Assembly (NCBI GenBank): GCA_040902225.1
Contig: JBBDXT010000007.1
Coordinates: forward strand, 320,346 to 384,345
Direction of reading: 5' to 3'
Length of the DNA: 64,000 bases
From: Chloroflexota bacterium
Lineage (GTDB): Bacteria; Chloroflexota; Limnocylindria; QHBO01
Positions 53,012 through 61,246 of the stretch are shown here, piece after piece (the first letter of the stretch is position 1; each line of letters starts with the position of its first letter). Position numbers and translations under genes: made by a program. The notes beneath the pieces are model-generated. The model made no database searches. It was not told where the DNA came from and saw nothing but the letters and a program-made list of their open reading frames with translations.

Positions 53012-54306
53012 CCGTCGTTTGCTCCACCCGCACGTCGTTTCAGCGCCGAGGCGATGACATCCTCGAATCGGTCGGCAATTGGCGCGATTGCGAAATGGGA
53101 ATCGGCGTAGCCGCGTGCAGCCTCCCCGGCCGATCGGAGCCGGTCGCGGTCGGCGAGCATGGCCCTCGCCGCGGCAGCCAGACCTGCAGCATCGCCCGGA
53201 TCCACAACGGTTCCGGCCCCTGCCTGGTCGATCGCCTGAGCCGCAGGGTTCTCGCTCGGGATCGCGGCCAGGATCGGTCGACCGGCAGCGAGATAGGTCA
53301 GGATCTTGGACGGCACGGAGAAGGCCGACGCGTCCCGCTCCAGCACGGCCAGCAGGACGTCGGCGCTCGCCAGCATGTCAGCGACCTGATCGTACGGCTG
53401 AAACGGCAGGATGCGAAGATTCTGGACGCCGCCACCATGGGCACGGAGCCAGTCCGCCCCAGCCCCCTCGGAGGCAACCACGACCGTGGCCCCAGGAACG
53501 CTCCTCGCCAGCTCGAGGAGCAGATTGGGATTGTGCTTCAGGGCTAATGTGCCGGCGTACAGCAACGTCGGACGGTCGTCGAGAGCATGCGCACGCGACC
53601 ACGGGTTCGACTTTGAAGCGGGCGGAGCGTCGTCGATTGGCGCCCAGTTCTGGATCACTTCGACCTTCTCCATCGGCACGCCTGCCTCATTGATCGCTTC
53701 GAGGTAGGTCGATGAGATCGCCACAACGCCATCGGCCTCGTGCAGCAGTCGTCGCTCAATGCGGCCGAACCAGCTGCCGATCAGCGTGCCGAGCATCCGG
53801 ATGCGCCGGCCGGTGATGTGCCTGATGGCCAGTGAATGCAGATCCTGGAGCCAGACGACGGAGGATGCGCGGATCGACCGAGCCGTGGATACGGCGGCCG
53901 TCTGGACATAGAGCGGGGCGTTGGCCGAAAGGACAATGTCTGGGCGAAACGCTTCGATCCGATCGGCCAGGCGACGCCCGTAGCGTCGCTCCTGGGTCAG
54001 CCGCCGCCATCCCCCGGGCCTCAGCGGCTCGTTCAGAGTCACGGGCGCAATCGAGAGGCTGGGCGGATCGTCGGCGCGTCGCTTCATCGGTCCCTTCGGC
54101 CTGCGGAACCCGTCGGCGTAGAGGTGGAGCACCTCGTGCCCTCGCCTGGCGAGCTCCCGGGATAGCTGGACGATGAACGGGTAGCCGCCGTAGTCGTGGA
54201 CCAGGATCCGCCCTGCCCAGCCTGGTGCTTCGTGGTCCGGGATCACCGCGGCAGTGTACGAGCCACCGTGATCCCACCCATCCACCAGGCGGTTTACCAG
54301 AGCCAT
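53008..54306 (-). CDS. GT4-family glycosyltransferase
   Basis: The start chosen is ATG 54306. The 432-residue GT-B protein has an N-terminal acceptor domain (ILVHDYGGYPFIVQLSRELA) and a C-terminal donor domain (LLYAGTLALKHNPNLLLELA, then VPSKILTYLAAGRPILA, where the usual Glu-x7-Glu is partly altered). It is cytoplasmic and presumably uses a nucleotide sugar to extend the lipid-linked glycan. It is flanked by a sulfatase-like gene and the DUF115 gene in one operon. Confidence 0.86.
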   Translation of the reverse strand: MALVNRLVDGWDHGGSYTAAVIPDHEAPGWAGRILVHDYGGYPFIVQLSRELARRGHEVLHLYADGFRRPKGPMKRRADDPPSLSIAPVTLNEPLRPGGWRRLTQERRYGRRLADRIEAFRPDIVLSANAPLYVQTAAVSTARSIRASSVVWLQDLHSLAIRHITGRRIRMLGTLIGSWFGRIERRLLHEADGVVAISSTYLEAINEAGVPMEKVEVIQNWAPIDDAPPASKSNPWSRAHALDDRPTLLYAGTLALKHNPNLLLELARSVPGATVVVASEGAGADWLRAHGGGVQNLRILPFQPYDQVADMLASADVLLAVLERDASAFSVPSKILTYLAAGRPILAAIPSENPAAQAIDQAGAGTVVDPGDAAGLAAAARAMLADRDRLRSAGEAARGYADSHFAIAPIADRFEDVIASALKRRAGGANDG

Positions 54307-54337
54307 TCCACCGACGGTCGCCGCTCGTTGTCTCTGA

Positions 54338-55618
54338 CTACCGAAGGAGCGCCGGCAACACCTCGAGCGTCGTGACATCATCGGGGAATGACTCTCCACG
54401 CGAAGCGAATAGCGTGCGCAGCCATCCGTCAGAGTCGGCCCTGTCGCGCCGTAGTCCGTGATCGCTGAACACGATCAGGGTTGCTTCGGGATCGACTTCG
54501 ATGATGCGATCCAATGCCTCGATCACCCGGCCGTTGATGAAGCGCAGCTGACCAATCAGCCGATCAGCCAGAGTAGGGTTGGGCGGCCCCACGTGATTCT
54601 GGCACTCGTACCCGCACGATTTGGCAGGGCCGCCATCGGCTGCAAACAGGTAGGGGGCGTGGGGGCTGTAGATGTGCGCGAATACAAAGCGGGGAGACGC
54701 CCCCGCAGAGGCTTCGAGATAGTCGAAGGCGTCGAGGATCGTCGCACGGCGCATTGCGTCCAACGGAAGGATGAAGCGCAGAAGGCCCTTGTCGACCAGG
54801 TGAGCCTCAAACACCGAGAGCCACGGGCTTTCCAGGACATGGTCGGCCGTGCGCCAGTCCACCGCAGGTGCGGGCGAAACGATGGAGTAGGTCGTGTACC
54901 CGGCTGCGCGGTACCCCGCCAACGCGGGCGCGGCGTTCAGCAATTGCCAGAGGCGCCGATGCTGGGCGTTGCTCCCATCCCACTCCTCCGCCAGGAGCTC
55001 CTCGAGCGGACGCATCTGCATCATCGACGGCACGGTCTGGATGGTGGCGATGTTGGTCGACTGGCTGTGCTCAGCCACTTCGAAGCCGCGATCCTCCAGC
55101 GCGTCGAGGAATGGGCGATTGTCGAAGTCGAAATAGTCCATGAGTGAGTCGGCTCGCGGGTAGCCATCGAGCAGGATGAGGTACACGTTCGGCCCCGATG
55201 CGACCGCAATTGGCTCCTCTGGGGGAAGGTCAGCAGGCAGGCTCACTACCAATGCGGTCGCCGTCGCGAGGCCGAACCAGGCACCCACGAACACGTTCAG
55301 CGGACCAGTCAGGGGTGGCGTAACGTCCCATCCCTGACGTCGCATCACCGAGCGCCATGTGAGGAACAACCACCCTGCGGCCAGGACGACGTACACCACT
55401 GGGACGGCGATCACTCCGATCAGGCTCAGCGCTACAAAGAATGAGGCGAGGTGCCAGCGCCGGGTTGCGCCACCAATCAGCGCGAACGCGACGGCGGCGA
55501 CCAGGGTGAAGACCCCGAGCGGCCGGTAGAGCTGATCGGGTGAGACGTGGGTTCCCCCGTAGGCCGCCAGTACCAGCGTCGGTGCCAGCAGCACCCCGTA
55601 GAACGGGCGCGTCACCAT
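54338..55618 (-). CDS. Membrane-anchored sulfatase/alkaline phosphatase superfamily protein, short C-terminus
   Basis: The start chosen is ATG 55618 after GGGGGAG; a GTG at 55645 is possible. The 426-residue paralogue of the gene at 34058 has four N-terminal helices, then NVYLILLDGYPRADSL, FVFAHIYSPHAPYLF and TLIVFSDHGLRRD. It ends at DDVTTLEVLPALLR, whereas the paralogue continues for about 35 more residues past the same point, so its C-terminus is short. Other frames downstream do not restore the missing part in an obvious way. Confidence 0.75.
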   Translation of the reverse strand: MVTRPFYGVLLAPTLVLAAYGGTHVSPDQLYRPLGVFTLVAAVAFALIGGATRRWHLASFFVALSLIGVIAVPVVYVVLAAGWLFLTWRSVMRRQGWDVTPPLTGPLNVFVGAWFGLATATALVVSLPADLPPEEPIAVASGPNVYLILLDGYPRADSLMDYFDFDNRPFLDALEDRGFEVAEHSQSTNIATIQTVPSMMQMRPLEELLAEEWDGSNAQHRRLWQLLNAAPALAGYRAAGYTTYSIVSPAPAVDWRTADHVLESPWLSVFEAHLVDKGLLRFILPLDAMRRATILDAFDYLEASAGASPRFVFAHIYSPHAPYLFAADGGPAKSCGYECQNHVGPPNPTLADRLIGQLRFINGRVIEALDRIIEVDPEATLIVFSDHGLRRDRADSDGWLRTLFASRGESFPDDVTTLEVLPALLR

Positions 55619-55649
55619 GCTCCCCCAATCGATGCCGAGCGGCACAGTC

Positions 55650-55805
55650 CTATGGGAGGTTCAGATCCGGCTGGATGACCTCGATCTGCGGCTGTTGCAT
55701 CGGTCCGCCGAGGGGGTAGTCGAGGACCGGGATCTGGGCGCCGACCAGCTTCATCCCGCCGCCGATCAGCAGCAGGACCACGAAGAAGAAGAACAGCAGC
55801 TTCAT
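55650..55805 (-). CDS. 51-residue membrane-anchored peptide
   Basis: A small protein with a strongly hydrophobic N-terminal helix (KLLFFFFVVLLLIGGGMKLV) and a Pro/Gln-rich tail. No family is recognised. A TACTCT box ends 7 bases before ATG 55805, the leaderless spacing seen at several genes here. It is transcribed toward the sulfatase-like gene 32 bases downstream. Confidence 0.55.
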   Translation of the reverse strand: MKLLFFFFVVLLLIGGGMKLVGAQIPVLDYPLGGPMQQPQIEVIQPDLNLP

Positions 55806-55812
55806 CGGCGCA

Positions 55813-55818
55813 AGAGTA
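55813..55818 (-). promoter_or_regulatory. -10 box at leaderless spacing for the 51-residue gene
   Basis: TACTCT on the minus strand ends 7 bases before ATG 55805. This promoter may also serve the sulfatase, GT4 and DUF115 genes that follow on the same strand. Confidence 0.5.
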
Positions 55819-55842
55819 GCCGACGTATGCAAGCCTAGCGCC

Positions 55843-56787
55843 ATGGTGGAGACCCGCGGCCGAGCTGATGGCCTTCTGATCATCGCTGTCGTGGTGGTCG
55901 GGGTGGCGTTGCTGGTCACCGCGCGCCTGGGGCCCCGGCCGGGGTTCGCCGGGCCGACCGACAGCGCCGCTGCCAGCCCGAGCACGACGCCGGCGAACAT
56001 CCCGAGCGGCGCGCCGCACGAGGTCCTGCTGGCCGTTGGTGACATCGCCTATTGCGACTCGTCCGCGGACGACCAGGTCGGCGAGCTGGCAGCGCGGCTG
56101 GAGGGGACGATCGCGCTGCTGGGGGACATCGCTTATCCGCGGGGCTCATCTGACGACTTCGCAAGGTGCTTCGACCCGACCTGGGGGCCGCTGCGCGATC
56201 GCCTGCGACCGGCGCCGGGCAATCACGAGTACGAGACCAAGCGCGCGTCGGGGTACTTCTCGTACTTCGGAGCCGGCGCCGGCGACCCCACCGAGGGGTG
56301 GTACTCGTACGACCTGGGCGGTTGGCACCTCGTTGCCCTGAACTCGGTGTGCGACGCGATCGGCGGCTGCGGCAACGGATCACGCCAGCTGGCCTGGCTG
56401 GTCGCGGACCTGGAGGCGCATCCCGTCGCCTGCACTCTGGCCTACTGGCACCACCCCCGTTACTCCTCCGGACGCCACGGGGACGACGACATGACCGATG
56501 CCCTGTGGGACGCCCTGGCCGGGGCGAACGCGGATCTCGTCCTGTTCGGGCATGACCACGACTACGAGCGCACGGCACCGATCGATGGGATGCGGTCCTT
56601 CGTGGTCGGGACCGGGGGTCGCAGCCTGTACGCGTGGCCCGGTGCGCCCGGTCCGCACACGGAGGTGCGCGCCAACGACACCTACGGCCTGCTGGAGCTG
56701 ACCCTGGCTGCGGCCGATTACTCCTGGCGCTTCATTTCCGCTGGAGGTGGCTCATTCACCGACGCGGGCAGCGGGACCTGTCGTTGA
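55843..56787 (+). CDS. Exported or membrane-anchored calcineurin-like metallophosphoesterase
   Basis: A 314-residue protein with an N-terminal membrane helix (about residues 10-30), then a low-complexity Ala/Ser/Thr/Pro linker and a catalytic domain similar to purple acid phosphatases: VGDIAYCDS, LLGDIAYPRG, PGNHEYE, YWHHPRYSSG and LFGHDHDYERT supply the metal ligands in order. It likely acts on phosphoesters outside the cell. No ribosome site is evident. It stands alone before the leaderless GT4 gene. Confidence 0.88.
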   Translation: MVETRGRADGLLIIAVVVVGVALLVTARLGPRPGFAGPTDSAAASPSTTPANIPSGAPHEVLLAVGDIAYCDSSADDQVGELAARLEGTIALLGDIAYPRGSSDDFARCFDPTWGPLRDRLRPAPGNHEYETKRASGYFSYFGAGAGDPTEGWYSYDLGGWHLVALNSVCDAIGGCGNGSRQLAWLVADLEAHPVACTLAYWHHPRYSSGRHGDDDMTDALWDALAGANADLVLFGHDHDYERTAPIDGMRSFVVGTGGRSLYAWPGAPGPHTEVRANDTYGLLELTLAAADYSWRFISAGGGSFTDAGSGTCR

Positions 56788-56792
56788 GTGCT

Positions 56793-56821
56793 TTGACGAG
56801 CAAAGCGGCCCCGCCTAGCAT
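56793..56821 (+). promoter_or_regulatory. Leaderless promoter of the second GT4 gene
   Basis: TTGACG (56793-56798), a 17-base spacer, TAGCAT (56816-56821), then 6 bases to the GTG start at 56828. Both hexamers and both distances fit a housekeeping sigma promoter with transcription starting at the start codon. Confidence 0.7.
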
Positions 56822-56827
56822 CCGGCG

Positions 56828-58111
56828 GTGACTCCCCTTCGTTCCCCGGCCCCCGACCACGAGGGCGCCATCGCCTCGGCGCCGTACCGCCGCCATCGGC
56901 GCATCCATCGGTCTGGCAGCCACCCCCGCCCGCGCGTGCTGCCGCTGCTGGCGACCGGCGGCACCGGCGGGGCGCAGGAGAGCTACACCGGTCTGCTGCT
57001 CCGCCTCGACCGCTCTGCCTACGAGGTGCGAGCCCTCTCGCTGTCGAGCGGATCGGCCGTGCAGCGCCTGCGTCGGCTGGGCCTGGAGGTGGAGGTTATA
57101 GACGAAGCCGATGACGAGGCAGCCGTCCGTGAGCTGACGGCCTACCTGGTCCGTAACGAGATCGACCTCCTGCACGCGCACATGTACCGCGCCGAGGTCG
57201 TCGGGGCGCGGGCGGCGCTCGCCGCCGGCACCGCCGTGGTGATGGCCACGGTGCACTCGTCGCGCGTCCGCTCCCGGGAGGACGTGGCCACGGTTGCCGT
57301 GCTGACACCGGTGATGGACCGATTGATCGTGCCCTCCGCCTCCATCCTGGAGAAGGTACGCGCCGAGGGCCGCGGCGGCGCCTCGTTCACGGTCGTCCCC
57401 AACGGGGTCGATCTGGCCCGCTTCGACCTTCCCGTCACGGCCTGCGCGCTGCGCCGCGAGTTCGGCATCCCAGGAGGCGCGCCAGTGCTCGGCGTCGTCG
57501 CGCGCCTCGAGCCGGAGAAGGGGCACCGATACCTGGTCGAGGCCATGCCGGCCATCCTGCTCGGCGCGCCGGAGACCTGGCTGGTGATCGTTGGCGAGGG
57601 CTCTCAGGAGGGGGAGCTGCGGGCGCTCGCCGGCTCATTGCCGCGCCCGGTGGCCGAGCGGATCGTCTTCACCGGGCGGCGCGAGGACGTCGCAGCCGTC
57701 ACCGGCGAGATCGACGTGGCGGTGCTCCCCTCTCTGCGCGAGGCACAGGGGATCTCGATCCTCGAGGCCATGGCCCGCCGCAAGCCGGTGGTGGCGTCCG
57801 CGGTGGGCGGCATCCCCGAGGTCCTGACCAACGGGCTCGACGGCCTCCTCGTCCCACCGGCCAATCCTGCGGCGCTGGCCGAGGCCTGCATCCGCCTCGC
57901 CTGCTCGCCCGAGCTGCGAGCCCGAATGGGCGAGGCCGGCCGCGCCACGGTCGAGGCCCGCTTCAGCCTGGATGCCATGGTCCGCCAGATCGAGGCCATC
58001 TACGACGAGGAGCTGGTCCGCGCCGGCGCACTCCCGCCGGAACGAGCGCCCGTCCCCGCTGCGAGTGGCCAACCCAGGGCCCGCGCCGCCCTCGAGGTCC
58101 CGCCTCTCTAG
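56828..58111 (+). CDS. GT4-family glycosyltransferase
   Basis: A 427-residue GT-B enzyme with a GTG start. A basic N-terminal extension of about 35 residues precedes VLPLLATGGTGGAQESYTGL. The donor domain has VVARLEPEKGHRYLVEAMP, a VVPNGVDLARF loop, and the Glu-x7-Glu motif in REAQGISILEAMARRKPVVA. It belongs to the large group of cytoplasmic enzymes that build glycolipids or surface glycans. The C-terminal 30 residues are Pro/Ala/Arg-rich. It is monocistronic. Confidence 0.9.
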   Translation: MTPLRSPAPDHEGAIASAPYRRHRRIHRSGSHPRPRVLPLLATGGTGGAQESYTGLLLRLDRSAYEVRALSLSSGSAVQRLRRLGLEVEVIDEADDEAAVRELTAYLVRNEIDLLHAHMYRAEVVGARAALAAGTAVVMATVHSSRVRSREDVATVAVLTPVMDRLIVPSASILEKVRAEGRGGASFTVVPNGVDLARFDLPVTACALRREFGIPGGAPVLGVVARLEPEKGHRYLVEAMPAILLGAPETWLVIVGEGSQEGELRALAGSLPRPVAERIVFTGRREDVAAVTGEIDVAVLPSLREAQGISILEAMARRKPVVASAVGGIPEVLTNGLDGLLVPPANPAALAEACIRLACSPELRARMGEAGRATVEARFSLDAMVRQIEAIYDEELVRAGALPPERAPVPAASGQPRARAALEVPPL

Positions 58112-58121
58112 CGGTCTCGCC

Positions 58122-58251
58122 TACCAACCCCATTGGTACAACTGCGCCGATGGGCCCCTCCGGGTGCGATCTCACCAGCTCCGTTGGTACCGCGACCCCT
58201 CACGAGCCTTGCGAGGGCAGCTGGGGCACCGATGTACCAACCACACTGGTA
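58122..58251. repeat. Three 17-base TACCAA-N5-TTGGTA dyads between converging genes
   Basis: Copies: TACCAA-CCCCA-TTGGTA (58122-58138, perfect), CACCAG-CTCCG-TTGGTA (58173-58189) and TACCAA-CCACA-CTGGTA (58235-58251). All keep a 5-base centre. Starts are 51 and 62 bases apart. They fill the 157-base gap between the 3' ends of the GT4 gene and the isoaspartate methyltransferase gene, where no promoter would be expected. Confidence 0.75.
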
Positions 58252-58268
58252 AACGGCGCTGCTTGCAG

Positions 58269-58988
58269 CTACTCCCCGAAGCCGTGCTCCCCGATGAGCG
58301 GCACGAAGACCACGGGATCCCGGCGCGAGCGGCTCAGCTCCTCGCCCCGTCGCTCCACCACGGTCAGCTCCTGGTGTACCCGCGTCCCGACCGGCATCAC
58401 CAGCTTGCCGCCGTCGGGCGCCAGCTGGTCGAGCAGCGGCTGCGGGACCGATGGACCGGCGGCGGTCACGATCACCGCGTCGTACGGCGCTCCCGCCGAC
58501 CAGCCGTGGGTGCCGTCGCCAACGACCAGCCGCACGCCCTCGTACCCCGCGTCCGCCAGCCGTCGCCCCGCCGATTCGGAGAGCTCCTGGTGCCGCTCCA
58601 CGCTCACGACCTCCGCGCCCAGCTCGGCGAGGATCGCGGCCTGGTAGCCGCTTCCGGTCCCGATCTCCAGCACCCGCGCGCCGGGCCAGCCGCGTGCCGG
58701 CCCGGCCGCGTCGGTCATCAAAGCCACGACGTACGGCTGGGAGATCGTCTGTCCGGCGGGGAGTGGCAGGGCCTCATCGGCATACGGGTTGCCCACCTCC
58801 ACGAACACGTGGCGAGGTACGGTGGCGAAGGCGCGCAGCAGCTCCGGATCCCTGAGGCCGCGGGATGCGATCTGCTCATGCACCATGCGCCGGCGCGCCG
58901 CTTCGAGCTCCTCGGGGCGGGCTTCGACGCCGGCGCGCGACGCGAATACCCCTCGGCCGTTGCGTGAACGGAGGCGGAGCCAGTTCAT
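58269..58988 (-). CDS. pcm: Protein-L-isoaspartate O-methyltransferase
   Basis: Methylates L-isoaspartyl residues of damaged proteins so they can revert. It has 239 residues from ATG 58988 (TTG at 59000 possible). The family pattern is complete: MVHEQIASRGLRDPELLRAF, FVEVGNPYADEALPLPAGQTIS, SAM site VLEIGTGSGYQAAIL, and GDGTHGW. No good ribosome site precedes either start. It converges on the GT4 gene across the TACCAA repeats. Confidence 0.94.
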   Translation of the reverse strand: MNWLRLRSRNGRGVFASRAGVEARPEELEAARRRMVHEQIASRGLRDPELLRAFATVPRHVFVEVGNPYADEALPLPAGQTISQPYVVALMTDAAGPARGWPGARVLEIGTGSGYQAAILAELGAEVVSVERHQELSESAGRRLADAGYEGVRLVVGDGTHGWSAGAPYDAVIVTAAGPSVPQPLLDQLAPDGGKLVMPVGTRVHQELTVVERRGEELSRSRRDPVVFVPLIGEHGFGE

Positions 58989-59057
58989 CGGTTCAGGCAA
59001 GAAACTCGACAGCCGCGTCTCGTCGACGCGGCTGCACGGGTTCGCGGCGGCGGCGGC

Positions 59058-59318
59058 TTACGCCTGGGCCGGGGTCGCAGCCCTGTTCCGGGTGCGCCCG
59101 TTGCCGGTCTTTGCGCTCGTGGGCTCGTCGTCGTCCAGCTGAGCAGCGCCGGAGTCGAAGGCGCCGAGCGTGGCGGCGTCGAGCAGGTCGTTGAGGAGCC
59201 GATCGGCCCGCTCGCGGACCAGGCGCCTTGTCTCCAGGCCGGAGCGAGGAGCGAGCAGCACCCCGACCGCCAGCCCCATGAAGAAGAAGCGGATCGCGAT
59301 GCGTACGCGGCTGAACAT
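59058..59318 (-). CDS. YtxH-like single-span protein
   Basis: An 86-residue protein from ATG 59318 after a GAGGAC ribosome site. One hydrophobic segment (about residues 8-24) runs into GVLLAPRSGLETRRLVRERA, the YtxH-like signature, and then a charged helix and a disordered Arg/Ala-rich tail. YtxH proteins are general-stress proteins of unknown mechanism. A TATCCT box lies about 45 bases upstream. Confidence 0.7.
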   Translation of the reverse strand: MFSRVRIAIRFFFMGLAVGVLLAPRSGLETRRLVRERADRLLNDLLDAATLGAFDSGAAQLDDDEPTSAKTGNGRTRNRAATPAQA

Positions 59319-59385
59319 GGACACAAGTCCTCGTGAGGGTCGAATTCGAGGGGCCAAGGATATCACCGATGCATGACAAGCCCGC

Positions 59386-60741
59386 TCAGGCCAGCAGACG
59401 GGCAAGGATCGCCACTCCGTACCCGGCCAGCAGGAGCAGGCCGACGTACACGTGGAGCTTGATATTTGTCGCCATGATGGGCATCAGCGCGTACGGTTGG
59501 GAATAGAACTGGCTGAGGCCCGTGTAGACGCGCCAGACGAGGGGCGCCGCGAGCAGCGCCAGCAACGTTGCCACTGGCAACAAACCGATCGCGACGCCAC
59601 CCACAATGACCGCAAACGCCAGGACAGCTGAGGCGAGGTAGATCCCCGTCACGACGCCCGGCGCGAGGCGCACCGGAAGCGTCCGCTTGCCGGCGGCCGC
59701 ATCGCCGACCCGATCCGGGATCTCGTTCACGTACAGGATCAGCGCCACCAGGATCGCCACCGGCACGGATGCGATGGCCGCCTCCCAGCTCAGGGAACCG
59801 GTCTGCACGACATACGCGCCCAGCAGCATGATCGGCCCGAAGCCGATCGCCACCGCGATTTCACCGAGCCCCCGGTAGACGAGCTTGAGCGGCGGAGCCG
59901 TGTAGGCGAGTCCCAGGGCGATGCCCGCCAGCCCGATCCCCAACAGGGTCGCCGAATCGGTCGCCCAGACCAGCACAAGGCCGATCGCGGCAGCCCCGCC
60001 GAAAAGCACGGCCGCCAGGGTGATGAGCTGTCGAAGCGTCAGCAGGTCGTAGATCAGGACTCGCGACCCGCCGCTGAAGGGGGTGGGGTTCACGTTCGCC
60101 TCATCGGCGCCGGAGAGGGTGTCGAAGATGTCATTGCTGACGTTGATGGCCAGGTGTGCCAGCGCCGCTCCGACGACGGTGAGGAGCGCGAGCCACGCGT
60201 TGAACGCGCCACCGCGGGCGGCCACGGCAATCCCCAGCAGGACTGGCACGGCGGTGGCCGATAGAAACGGAAGCCGCGTGGTGCGCAGGAAGAGCCAGCC
60301 CAGGGAGAGCCGCGGCCGGATGGTCCGCCCCTTCTCCTCGGAAAGCTGGGCCAGGTAGCGGCGAGACTGAGGCACGGAGCGCTCGGAGTATTCAAAGAAG
60401 GGGATCTCGCTCTCGTCCCAGCCCCAGGCGCGGGTCGGGGTGAACGTGACCGACCCATCCTGACCGCGGCTGGCCGAGCCCCACAGCTGCACGTAGCGCC
60501 GCTCGTCGTAGCCTTGGCCCGGCGTGGGGCGAATATGGCTGCCGAGGACGTTGATCGGGCGATCGACCGGGATGGCGGCCTCGTCACCGGCAGTTGCCCG
60601 CAGCACGACCACGCCACGCCGCGTGTCAACCGAAAAGTCGGTGGCGACGCTCATCGGAAAGCCAGCGAGATCCACCCAGCTGACCACCACGAAGGGGTAC
60701 CCGGCCAGCTTCTCCAGGTGGCCCGCCTCGACCGGAGGCAT
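59386..60741 (-). CDS. Fusion of a flavin-split-barrel-like domain with a UbiA prenyltransferase
   Basis: A 451-residue protein. Residues 1-145 resemble the pyridoxamine-oxidase-like split barrel (PFVVVSWVDLAGFPMSVATD and YVQLWGSASRGQDGSVTF). Residues 150-450 form a UbiA-type membrane prenyltransferase with about eight helices, the first Asp-rich motif in NVSNDIFDTLSGADEAN and the second in NEIPDRVGDAAAGKRTLPVRL; the pattern is closest to MenA. Such enzymes attach polyprenyl chains to aromatic acceptors for quinone synthesis. Its start overlaps a separate split-barrel gene by one base. The fusion is unusual, and the substrate is unknown. Confidence 0.82.
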   Translation of the reverse strand: MPPVEAGHLEKLAGYPFVVVSWVDLAGFPMSVATDFSVDTRRGVVVLRATAGDEAAIPVDRPINVLGSHIRPTPGQGYDERRYVQLWGSASRGQDGSVTFTPTRAWGWDESEIPFFEYSERSVPQSRRYLAQLSEEKGRTIRPRLSLGWLFLRTTRLPFLSATAVPVLLGIAVAARGGAFNAWLALLTVVGAALAHLAINVSNDIFDTLSGADEANVNPTPFSGGSRVLIYDLLTLRQLITLAAVLFGGAAAIGLVLVWATDSATLLGIGLAGIALGLAYTAPPLKLVYRGLGEIAVAIGFGPIMLLGAYVVQTGSLSWEAAIASVPVAILVALILYVNEIPDRVGDAAAGKRTLPVRLAPGVVTGIYLASAVLAFAVIVGGVAIGLLPVATLLALLAAPLVWRVYTGLSQFYSQPYALMPIMATNIKLHVYVGLLLLAGYGVAILARLLA

Positions 60742-61229
60742 CAGGCGACCTCGTGCCGGGGCGCGTTGGTCACCGCCGGCGGGTGGCTCGTGTCACCGCC
60801 GGGCCAGAACAGGCACTGCTCCGGCGTGATCTCAATCACTGCGCGTTCGAAGAAGAGGGGCAACGCGACCCTCATCCTCAGGAACGAGTCGATCACCGGC
60901 TCCTTCTTCCGCCACAGGTCAAGAATCAACCGTTCCCACTGGCTGTGCGGGTCGTCCTCGATGATGCGGGCAATCCCCTTGATGGTGGCGCGGTCGGTCA
61001 GGCCTCGCATGGCGACCGGATCGGTGAGCGAGACGGAGACATGCGGGTCCCGCTTGATGTGCTCCAGCTTGCGGCTGAACAGGGTGCTGGAGTGCATCAG
61101 AATCCGTTCGCCGTCATAGAGGGGGATCAATGGGTGCGTGATTGGCTGACCGCGGGGGCCGATGACGGTGAGCTCGCCCACGAGGGCCTCGCCGAGCAGT
61201 CGCTCGACCGGCTGGGGCAACCATCCCAT
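60741..61229 (-). CDS. Pyridoxamine 5'-phosphate oxidase-like flavin/F420-binding protein
   Basis: A 162-residue split-barrel protein. ATG 61229 is preceded at 9 bases by GAAGGAGG; ATG 61250, which overlaps the upstream stop by ATGA, is the alternative. Motifs include GELTVIGPRGQPITHPLIPLY and LEHIKRDPHVSVSLTDP, typical of this family, whose members reduce substrates with FMN or F420. It is coupled (TGATG) to the split-barrel/UbiA fusion gene, so the two likely act in one pathway. Confidence 0.85.
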   Translation of the reverse strand: MGWLPQPVERLLGEALVGELTVIGPRGQPITHPLIPLYDGERILMHSSTLFSRKLEHIKRDPHVSVSLTDPVAMRGLTDRATIKGIARIIEDDPHSQWERLILDLWRKKEPVIDSFLRMRVALPLFFERAVIEITPEQCLFWPGGDTSHPPAVTNAPRHEVA

Positions 61230-61246
61230 TGAGCGGCCTCCTTCGC

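Noticed and set aside
58122-58251. CRISPR array
   Set aside because: The units are 17-base dyads with different flanks and unequal spacing, not identical direct repeats with spacers, and there are no cas genes nearby.
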